This document shows, one piece after another, positions 23,801 through 35,800 of a stretch of 64,000 bases of DNA (its first letter is position 1; each line of letters begins with the position of its first letter). The notes beneath the pieces were generated by a model. That model searched no databases. It was not told where the DNA came from and saw nothing but the letters and a program-made list of their open reading frames with translations. The position numbers and the translations under genes were made by a program. Source of the DNA: Prochilodus magdalenae (taxonomy: Eukaryota > Chordata > Actinopteri > Characiformes > Prochilodontidae); NCBI GenBank assembly GCA_024036415.1, contig JAMWET010000169.1, positions 1 through 64,000 on the forward strand. The letters are read 5' to 3'.

Positions 23801-26800
23801 GAGAGAGAGAGAGTGTGAGAGAGAAAGAGAGAGAGGGTGTGAGAGAGAGAGAGAGAGAGAGAGGGTGTGAGAGAGAGAGAGAGAGGGTGTGAGAGAGAGA
23901 GGGAGAGATTTAATTAAAAACTCATTATTTCCAGGTTAGAAATCATCAATTAAGTAAAAAAAAAAAAAAAAAAGAATCTATGTACACTCACAAGCAAAAT
24001 GGTGTTCTGAGGTTTAAGGATGTTATAAATCAGAGATAAGATACTGGTAAATGAGGTCCTTTGAAATTTCTTATCCCATCTTTACCCATTTCTTCAAATG
24101 GTCAGGATAACCAACACAAGCTATCGTCTCTGACTTTACATCTACAAGGTGAACAAGCAAGGTGTACCAGCCATGCTCATCCTCCTCGAAGGGCTAAGAA
24201 TGATTCATCACCCCATAATACCTGCTCTATGATGACCCTATGGGGGCTTGACTAACCCAATGTCAAACCAAAAAAGACTAGAGTCTTTCATAACTATTAC
24301 AGACTGATTAAAAAGAGATTGACTTTAATTAATGTAGTATTTTTTGATGGAAGATTACTATTTCACTGCAACTCTATGCTATCTTACAGCAGGCAACAAA
24401 TTGTTCATTTCATATTGACTAATTAAATCACAGTCACAGTCAGAGCACAGTAAGACCACAGTTAGAGTTCACCCCTCAAACTGTTCATCCATACGAGAAA
24501 CAAGTTTACAAGTAACACTACCAATGGTCAGATCCAACTGCTTTTGACCTTTATATCAAACATCCGAGTTAATTAACGGCGAACTACTAACTTCTTATAT
24601 GTGATGTTTGGGTAAGGAAGTGGCTATTTAGTTCAGTCACTTTTTTCACGCAATGCCTATACAGATACAGACATAAAGAGTATCAAGTTTATATTATTTT
24701 CTTCTTACGTTTAACACCTGTATACCTCATACAATGTCATTGCTAATGAAAAGTTCTTCTCAAACAGTATGTATTTTAGAAATGTTGCTAATTGAAGAAC
24801 AGAATTGAAGACATAAATCCACTCGTAAAAATGTTGTGTTTAGTAAGTTTTTGAAAAGAAAAAAAATTGAGTTATTTTGCAAAAATAATTTCTCTACTGA
24901 AGGTCATGCGTCATAACAGAATTTTGTTAGCTAAATTTACACTCTTTCACTTTTTCACTGCTTTCTAGTGGTCAGGACTAAAATAAATACTCATATTATC
25001 TACTGCAAATCTTTGAATGTGAAGCATTAACTAAAAATCAGTACTCTGTTTTTAAGAAGAGATATAGATCACAAAACATAACATTGCAGTACTCCAGGAT
25101 ATCGATTTTTTTTACACCGCTAATTTAGAGGTGCTTTTTAGTCAGCTGCCCTAAAGCACTAGAGAAAAACAGGACGCATTTTAACATTGGCAGACACCCT
25201 TGCTACATGTCTATAAACAAACAAATGTGCTGTAATGTAATCAGTCATATTTACTTTTTCTATGTACACCATTGGTTACCATTCAAAACACAAAGCCAGG
25301 ATCTGACAGGTATTGGGATGATTGAGCATTAACACTTTATCCGCATTCTCAGCAAGTATCAAAACAAGTGACTTTCTGCAACACGGACAACATTCCAAAA
25401 TTAGGTCATCAGATATAAAACATTTCAGATTTCAATCTATTTAGAATTTTATTCTAACTGTGGTGTAAGACACACACGAACACACTCTCTCAAATTGGGG
25501 TTCAGTCATACAGAGTAGCATAATGCCAGAAACAGATTTTTTCTGCTATCCAGTCATACCCAGTCACAAAGCAGTAACACACACACAAACAAGTCATCAT
25601 TCTGGGTCAGTTTGGGTCCTCAGCAGAAGAGGCACGAACCACAGTGCCTTAGGAGAGAGCTAAATCTGGCAACAACAGACGTGAGCTGGAGATGAATCTG
25701 ATTGGTAGCAAATGCTTCTGATGGAGGTTATTTACACAGCGATGCCAATGATAACACAGTAAGTTTTAGGGCGGAGCTAACAGATAAATGACTTGTTTGA
25801 GATAAAAAGGTATGATTCAAAAGAAGCGGTTTCGGTTATATCTAGGGGTGCAACAGAACACAAGGATACAGTCACTGAGTACCCCTCTATCCAAGCAAAA
25901 TCATAAAAATAGTGCAATAACAAGCCCTCATATACACTCAGGTACTTGCAACTAAAACCATTACTGTTCTCATACCGATACCACAATTACAATACAGAAT
26001 AATTTCACAATATTTAAAAACACACAGAGTTGATAAAAAACCTTGAACAGAGACACATACGTTTAATTTACTAACATAATGTATTTATACATTAAAAATA
26101 GCATTCTATTTATTAATATAAATATTTATATTTATTTTTGTGAGATTATATCTTTAAGAGCATGATACCTTTGGAAATCCCTGTGTGCAAAAAGACAAAA
26201 GACATGGGGTGCGTCTCTCAGGGGCAAACGCAGATGACCAAAATGTGTTATTTAATGTTATATCTAATTTTCAACTTTCTGTAAAAGCAACCAGATCAAT
26301 AAGATCACACTGTCAGCTACAAACGTGGGAGTGAAGTCTTGGGCTGAGCTTTCACAGCTGCGCCTGGCTGACAGTGTGGAGCTCTGAGCCAAATGGCTAA
26401 TGTCATTGACTTTTGTGCATCAATACCACTTTGCTATTTGCTAATTATTCTAAAACGTGAATGAAATGTATACACGTCCTTTCTTTCAAAATGAGTGCTG
26501 TTGGCTCTTGTGTTCTTTATTACCAGCCACGCTGTGTTTTCCACTACATGTCCATGTGTGTAATATTACTAACTTGCATTGTTGTCCACCAGCACTCTGA
26601 GCCTCATGTTCTGATCTCTCTGAATATTTTTTAACCTGTATCTCCACACAACTAATTAACAAAAGCATGCTGCTTTGCATCGTTTGTTAAAACAGACGGG
26701 AAACGGCACATCACTAGTACTGTGCAGTGGCCACACAGCTCAAAAAAAGCCAGATTGCCTGCCCGCCAAACAAAAATAGCAATTTATGGTTAGCATTTTT

Positions 26801-29800
26801 CAAGGCAGCCAAATGGGCCTTTCTTGTCAAAGCCATGGTGATACCTTGGCAGCAGTTAGTGGTTGAGTCTCTGTTCCTAACTGCCTGTTTCAGAGCTCTA
26901 ATTTAAGGCAATAATGACAAGGTTGAACTTGGTTTTCCTATTCACCAGCTTCTAATTTAAATGTTTCTTCCACATTAAATAGTGCTGCAGCCCCATTCTG
27001 GCACCTGCATCTTTTAAGGTGACCCAACATTTGAATAAGAAACTGCAGAATAAGAGGGTTATCTTCAGCTTGTGTGATAATGTCAGTTAATCACCGAGTG
27101 CAGCCCAAACACTGCATTGCTCTGGATTGCTGGCAGGCCTGTTTTCGACTAAGGATTTTCTGGGAATAAATTAACTTTCTGACAGGAAATGAGTGTGTTC
27201 TGGCTAGTGAGCTGGCTGTCCAGAGCAGAGTTTAGCACATGCTTGAGTACAAAGTGTTTTAATGGTTTACAAAAAAAATAATAATAATAAAACATAGTCA
27301 CAAAAAATGAAGAACATGGTCAACCTTCTAGTTCGCTGACAAGAGTTGACCAATAAAATTTCTGTGTTCACATCCACAGCTATAATACAATCATCTGTAG
27401 ATTTCAGCAGTTCTCAGATTAGCCTATTCATATGAACACCATATTCCAATTTCATGAATAAATGAATCATTAGTCCATTTTATATAGGTGCAGTGGAAAC
27501 AGCAAGCAGCGTCTAACATGGCATGAGCAAAATGGCAATAAAACATTTATGAGGGATGCTGATAATTGACAAAATATATACATAGGAATATTCTTCATCA
27601 GATGACACTTTCATATTTGCAGGTAAAGTGACACGATTTTCCATCACATGCTTCTATTTATGCAAGTTTACTGGCAGGTTACAAAGCAGAAATACAAAAG
27701 TCTCATGTAAAGCCTAAAGTTTACTAACTACCGGATTACCAAAGTGCATGCAAGCTCTTTGAACTAAAGAAATTTTCTACTTCTAATTTTCTACTTTTCT
27801 GTACTTATTATTATAAGTAATTACTACTATTAGAGACTATGAAGTGCTTGTAAAGATACTGTGGTACACCATTTCCTCTGCTCTTTTGCACTTCTCAACA
27901 TAGAGAATATTCAAGTGTTGAAGGAGTACATTCAACGGATGCAACCCTAATAAAGTGTCTTGCACTGTTATTGGCATAACAATGGGTATGTATATATGGG
28001 TATCTATTTCCACTTGCGGGTTTCTGCTGCTAGACAGACTACAATCCAGGCAGCATGAACTGCAAATGTAGCAAAATATGACTCTCTTATGCTGGGGCTG
28101 TACTATACGAGACTCTCTGTCTTTCAAAAGAGTTCTAAAACTAAAAGTATCATAAAAGTCAGCCTTGTCATTTATTGCATTTTTGTCATGAGGATGTGCA
28201 CAATAGACATAACATATATAACAACTCTCACACACCACATTAAATTCAGCAAAGGAGTAAGTGAACTTATTTGTACTTACATTAACAAAGCATGTCATTT
28301 GACCAGGGACAGCAAAACCTTCAAGCTTTCTTATTAATGAGTGAATAATATGTCAGTTCACATAAAGTAAATTTCCTTCAGCATTACTGAGCGGAACAAA
28401 ACAAATCCCAGCCAAGGCCATGAGAAAGCTCTCCCTGCTTTTTGGGAGGCCTTGCTCAATCAATATGTGTCCATCTGCAGTATCGGCCCATTCATTCCCC
28501 AGCTTTTAACCCACTGTGTAGTTAGCCTGCAAGACCTTGTTCTGCCTGACAGCAATACTAAAAAAAAAAAACTTGTACTTTTCCTGGTGAATGTTGAATA
28601 ATAATCAACAATCACACCTGGCATAATTTTATTACTTTAACCGTAGCCCTCTGTCAGTGTGCTGGACTAACTAACATTAGCTGAGATCTGTTTATCTAAA
28701 AGACTCAGTGTGATATCTTCCGTGGCTTTCGTGGACTTGATGTGATTTAGAATGAACAATATACAACAAAATGCTGAGTTACGCTCTGTGACGTCTTTAG
28801 AAACTGAATAGAGCTCAGGGTTACACCAGTATGTTATTGCTTTAGACTTCAGAATTAAAACTGTGTTTAAATTGTTCTCAGTACACTAAACATTACGACC
28901 GAAAGGCATTCAAGTTTGGGGTAACTTTTGCTTCAATTGCAGAATTAAGTGACTGTTACTGTAAATGGACAACACAAAAATATGACTTATTTTAAATAAT
29001 GTACATTTACACACATTTAAAAGACATCTTGTCTTTAAACTACTTTAAATAAAGATGCAAAAAACATCTCGAGCAAACTCGCTGCAAAACTGTTCTAAAG
29101 CAGCTCAGCTAACAGCATACTCAGTGAGTAGCCTATATAATATGAAATGTTCCCAGTGCCAGTGATCTCGACGGGGTCTGTAACACTACACTGTGTGAGC
29201 AGACCCTCATTCACTGCCACCGTCATTAACACATACACATATAACAGCGTATACTAGGATTACATCACATGGTATCTGGTGAAAGCGGATGTTAATATGG
29301 CTGCATACTGCATCACCAGTCGGGTGGCAATTGGGCCGATACCCAATACTAGTGTCAGCTTGAATGCGTCCCTGGTGCTAACTAGCAGTGAACTAAACAT
29401 ACAAGTGAAGAAAAACTAAAAGGTGTAGTCACTCAACTCCAGGTCTTCACACCTAATGCCAAATATCAGCTACAAAGAGGTATACAGAGTATCTTTAAAA
29501 TTACTGTGCAATATCTTTCAGTAACAGTCCAATATATATCTGTGCAATTACAATGGTATACAAATTATTTCCTACAGTATTTTTAACTAACAACAGAGAT
29601 GTATTTATTTTTTAGTAATTTCTTATTTTGTAAACCTGCACTTTAGTGTACCTCTTGTTCTGTATCTGTTTTGCTGCTATTCCTATGCTGTAACAATGCA
29701 AATTTCCCCATGTGGGATAAAAAAAAGGTTCTCTTATCTCATCTTAAAGCCTAACCAGCACTGGGCAGTGGATCAGTGGACAGCATTCTGGAGTGATGGA

Positions 29801-32800
29801 GTACTATGGAAAAAAATTTCTTGTGTTCGGATTAGTCCTTAAGAACATTCTATACCAGGGGAAAAAAACATTTCAATATATACTACGGATGAAATAAAGG
29901 GCAAATATAACATTACCTAATAGTTTTTACTACATCTCTGGTTTTGCTTTGTGAGATAACCAGTTCACTGACACTTCTTGAGATGATAGCCATGGGTAAC
30001 ATTTGGGAATTCCACTGAACAGACCAGCGGCATAAACAAAAGTGATTTTGCTGACGTAGTTCGGTCTCCTTGGCATGGACTGTCTGAGCATTACCATACT
30101 GCTCAGCACCATAGTCTGCCAGCACTGGCCTGGTCTAGCACTCTGACATAATGACAGGCTTGGCCAGGCATCATGGCTTCCCAGCCAGAGGCAGCCTGCA
30201 GCTGGGCGCTTGTCCAGAGCCTCAGACTGCACTCAGCCTGCTGAACAAGTCTCTGAGCCTCCATATTCCCATAGCAGCCATTCAGGGAGGAAAACAGATA
30301 AGGCAATTGCTTTACTTGCCCTGATAGCTTGAAATGGTAAGCACTCTCTTGTGAAATATTTGTTGTATGTGGCATATTTTCCATATAACTGCAGGAAGAG
30401 TTTGTGTCAACAGAGCGATAAAAAAGGAGCACTAGGTAAAGAAATAGCACTTGGCCAAGCACTATTGAGGCATACCACGCTAAAATTACGCACTAAAACT
30501 GATTGTAATCGGCCGTCACAATGAGCACTATTAACACAAACCCTAACCCAAACCCAAAAATTGACCATTAAGTTGTTCTTGCCCTTATTTGACTTCCACC
30601 TTCCCAGACGCCAGCTGAACAGTGCTAGGAAGAGCTAAAGAAAGCCGTGCCTTGTTTCACCTTTTCAGAGGAAACAGTTTGCAACAGCAGTAGGAGCTCA
30701 CAGGTGGTTTAAGGAGTTGAGAGGCATGCAGCGGTTATTTCCGTACACTGGAAATTTTACAAAAGACTTGCAGTGAGGAAGTGGGATATGACCTCTACAT
30801 GAAACTTCCCACACTGAGATGGAAAGCACCTTAAGTAACCTTGATCCTACTGAGTGTGCTAGAAACTAGAAGCTATGGTAATTAGAAAGTTACAACAGCC
30901 TACCAACTCATCACACAAACATGGAGAGTTTTTTTTTCCCAGGCCTTACTGGAATTCAACAATGACCCAATCAGACATTCCTTTCAGACAGTATGAGGAA
31001 ACTAGAAAAACTGTGGGGTTTTTTTGTTTGTTTTTTAAAGTAATACGGCACCATGCTAAATATAAAATAAAAGCTGCTTTACATGGTAAAATGTTCAAAA
31101 AATATATTTCTGTTTGACAGTTACACAAAGCAGTTAAAACACCACTGTGGGAGTGTGTCTGCATTTGCACAAAAAATCAACATCCTAGCAAATTACACCA
31201 CCATGTGGCAGTGTTCTATATATGGTTACACTACCTAGTTAGGGGGTATAAAATGTCCACAGAGAATGACCTTAAGCACAATTCTGCTGTGGGTAGAAAT
31301 ACACAAAGGGTAACTTGCAGGTAGACACACCCAAACATACAATAATGAAAATTCACATCCTTTAGTATTTACTAAACAATCAGCACCTCAGCACTGTCTT
31401 ACAAGCAAGAAGGGACAACACTGTCTATTGCTCAGAGACCTTAACCACAATGTTTCCTATTTTAGCCACTAAAAATAGAGAGCCTGTGAACCAAGTGTAT
31501 TTTTGCATCTTACCTCTTTTTCATAACCCGTTTTAGGAGGAGGTCTCACCAGTCACAGCGTTGCTTTGGCAACACGCTAAAATGTAAATACATGTATTTA
31601 AACTTCCTATATGATGGCTTAAGGGTGCTTGGAAACTGCACCTCGAACTCTGAATGGCCATTATAGTGTTCACCTGTCTTCTGTGTACTGCTGTCTGGCA
31701 ATAAGACAAAAATGTTCATGAACCCTTATTGCTGCTTGCTCCTCTCACCTCAGTTTTAGCCTCCAACTTTAGCCAAGATTAGGTCCATCGGGTCCAAGAT
31801 TAGATCTTTTTGGCTAGCTCTAAAACTCAAAATCTAAATACTGTTTAATTCAGTAAAAAATACACATTCAAATGTTAAGATACTTCTATAACAGCTTCTA
31901 TCATGTTCTGCCTAGTCATTCACAAACTATGGTTATCGTTCCAAATGAAATAAAAAACCTGCGTTACTGAAAAAACATGAAAGAACACCAGCAGTAATTC
32001 TAATTCATTTCTAAACACCTCTAATTAGGTGCTAAGAAAGGAATATAAACGTCTGACAGCTCCTTAACTACCATCTCTAAATGAAGCAAGTAGGTGGACT
32101 TCTCAACAACTTTATAATTACAAGTTGTGTCATATTATTGGAAAGCAATTATTATAAATACAGCTCTTTTCTAAAAACCTCAGGGTTCATCGTCCATGAT
32201 CAGCTACAAGCCTCCTGCAGCTCAAAAGGCTCAGTTTTAATATAATAAAGGATGACATGGGTTTTCCCTGCTGATCTTTACTGTGTAATGTGACTCTCTA
32301 TTCTCCGTGTATCATGCTTTTTAAAAGGCAAACATGCAAGAACAGTTGTAGCAGATTGTCTTGGAATTCAACAACATAAATGTACAATTATTTTTTATAT
32401 TCATATTATTTTATGTACCGATCCAGCATTTACTCCAATATTGCATTCCACCATGAATCTCAATGTATTTGTTCCACAATTCTAGGTGAATAAAAGCCAA
32501 CTTTAACTTCATGCACGACACATTAAGTATATTTGAAACTGTCTGAGCTTCTAATATGAGAAATTCTTATGACAGGATAAGTGCAGCTCTGTGCTCTGTT
32601 CAGCAACTTTTAACGGTGCTGCTAAACTGTGCAGTTCCTGTTGCAGACATCTGTGTTTGTTTTAGACTCTATCCACTACCTGGTTCACTGGCCTGGAAGA
32701 GTTCATGTAGAAGTGAAAATAAGCCCATGTTCTTTTAAAGACAATTATCCAAACTCTAGAACTGCATGTGGCAAAAAACAAAAAATTACCTTCAACTCTG

Positions 32801-35800
32801 TTCACTGCTGTAAAATAAATAACAGCTTCAACTATCTTCGGGAAGACGGTGATGACGCTGATGTTGTCTTACTTCTAATTGGTCCATAGGATTAAAACAG
32901 TGACTATAAATTGGCTGAAAGTGTGCACATCGGTTCAAAGACCATGAAAAGCCCTGAACAACAACAAAAACAAATCATTAAATCAAATTTCTTAGCTTTA
33001 GACAATTCACACGAGTGGCAAATGGAAATTTCCACTTAGGTTGGCAAGTCTTCATGTACGACTTTGCTATTCAAAAAAAATACCTGAACATGGGTGTGTT
33101 GCCAACAATGCAATGTTTACAGGGTTGGGTCCAGAAATCAATTTTAAGGTTACCGACCATCATCAGTTCACATTAAATCTATAGGTGCCAAATTTCATTT
33201 CAAGCCCAACATACAATTGGGGCAAAAAGCGGTCTCAAGTGTTGTTACACTTTCGACGGATTGAGGCAGAGAACCAAGACAGCTCTCTGCAATATTTGTA
33301 ATTTATTGCAAACACATCTAACCTGCAGAAACACCTGATCAAACCTAAAAATCTAAAAGCTAAAGACTGACCCATATTTTATAGCCCCACAGAAACTACA
33401 ATATCTCCAGGTATTAATTAGCAAGTTGGATAGGCTGTTGTTGGAGAACACAGGGCTTTTTTCCACTGTGCCGGATGACGTTGCCCCTGAGCACAGTTTG
33501 TTATTTACGGTAATCAAACAGTAGCGTTGAGATTTTTTTTAGGTATTTACAAAACTCAACATTCATTTCCCAACACCACTAGATATCCTTGCTGTGACTC
33601 GAAGATTTGGGAAAGCTATCACATGTGCTTCCTCTGAGACATCCTCACAGTGTGTCCTGGTGATAGACAGTGACAGGCTGGTGGGTGTAGATATAGTTTT
33701 GGGAGAGAAGAGGGAGGTTAAGAGCTACAGATTTTGTGTAGTTTGTAAACTGTTCTGTAAAATAATAAAAAGTTGAAATTGTGAAGTTTGGACTAATTTT
33801 AATGTATCATTTTGTATTGCAGAGAGAGTAAAGAACCGAAAACAGTACCGTTGGTTACTGGTGACGAATTCCAGGTTCCAGTATTTTTTCAAATGTGAAT
33901 GGGACCCAACCCAACCTTTACCTACTTGATAAAGATATGGCAATGAGGCCAGATATTACATAGCTGGCTCTGAGGTGACTAACTAGCTAACAAGCATCCT
34001 ATGTGATGCCGGTTAGGTCTGTTATCTCATTATCTTCTCAAGCAGCTTCTGTTACTTATCCAAAACAAAACTCTACTGATTTCCCTCGGCTCTTTATGAA
34101 TAATAAAACGTGTATTCCTTAAGCTGCAAAGCGTCTTTGGGTACGTGAACTCAATTTGCTTGTAAGCAACCATCTTTGTCTCAACATACACAGCAAAACT
34201 CTAGATTCTTTGCTCACTGTTCTTGCTTTAGTTTGGAGATTTTTATTTAAGGAATAAAAGTTGAAGTGACATGACAACATTTTTTATATAATCTTTTTTA
34301 ATTTTATTTTTTTAATATAATTTAATATTAAATCAAACAAGGTGTCAAACGAAACAAGAGAACTTAAATCAGCAATACTGTGCAAAACTGTGTAGCTGAA
34401 GACTACAGTTCTACTTGTTAACAACGAAGACATCTAAACATTTAGCAACAGGTAAGGCATTGGGAGAGGCCGCTGAGATTCTTCACATATTTTCTGTGAA
34501 GGAGATGTTAAATGTGTTTACACGCCACTAGACGTCAGGTGGAGGGAGGGTAAAGAAGGGAGGACCATGGATGCAAACTCCTTAAGAGGGTGGGAAACTT
34601 CTGCACACGTTTAACCTAAAGGTAAAATCATTATGGTTTTAACCAGTGATCCCTTTAAAACATGTATGATAAAAAAACGGAAAGCATTTGCAATCTACTT
34701 AACATGTACAACTTACAAACATTAAACTACCCCTCTGAACGAACACTTAGATGCCATAAGACCTCCCTGGATAGGGAGTTAACCCATTAGTAAACTGCTG
34801 GGTCAACTGGACCATATACTGTCCTCACTAGAGCAAACTGATCAGGTGATGTGACAACAGGAAGTGTATAGTAATATAAAGCTGCACTACAAACTTTAGT
34901 CTGCTATCAGGCCAATACAACACAAAGGGCAGCGCGCATGCACATGCACATGCACACACAAACGTGTTATGATCACAGAACAAGGTGCAGTTTGGCTGAC
35001 AAACAATAACCAAAACTCCTAAAAATGTAGACTAGGATTCTCTAAATGACAAAAAGTCTTCACAGAGGGTGTGGCTAAATGTCCTGGAGCCTGAAAGTGC
35101 ACAGAAATTTTCACTTCTTTTAAAACTGCCTGCAGCGACTCACCCAGACCTGATGTGACCACAAACCTCTGTCCAATCCAAACACGCGACGAGAGACGAG
35201 CAAGAAAAAACAAACCTACCGTGTTTGGGTCTAACAGAAAGGTGTGCTCCAAGCCCACATAGTCCAACACCAAATGTGTCATGTCCTAGTTGCTACACTT
35301 CGGACCACTAGAGGGTCTACAATACTTTGTTCCTGACTTTAATGTTTCAATAGGATCGTTCATTGGCATTCCTAATGCCCATAAGATCGTGCAACAGGCT
35401 TTATTACTTAAGCACAACATTCCTTCTCGAAACACGGTATTACGCGTTTAAAGCCATACTACTACCTCGCTCACCTACTTACTCCCTAACAGGACCCTTT
35501 TCAGCAGACTGCTTACATAACATCGGTGACACCCTGATGTATTACTGGTGAGGGGAAGCACTCAAGGCCACGCAAGCGGCCTGCCTGCCAGCCTCCTCTT
35601 CCAGTAGAGCAGCCTGGGCCAGCTTTCTTCTTCACAGGGCTGCCCAGGACCAAGCTTTCAGCCCCGAGAACCCATTATGCAGCCCTCCTAAGTGCAGTTA
35701 GTCTCTTTTTTGCTTGAGCACTTAAGAATTACAGTTCAGCTTTAGAGACAAACTGCACTAAAGACTCCAGCAACCCAGCGAGTGGCATGTTGAGACATTT

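Noticed and set aside
27837..28298. 153-codon minus-strand frame in cd2ap intron 1
   Set aside because: AT-rich, cysteine/tyrosine-rich composition as expected by chance, no recognisable domain, and it lies within an intron on the same strand as cd2ap.
30541..30562. CCCTAACCCAAACCC, telomere-like
   Set aside because: Too short and irregular for an interstitial telomere repeat.
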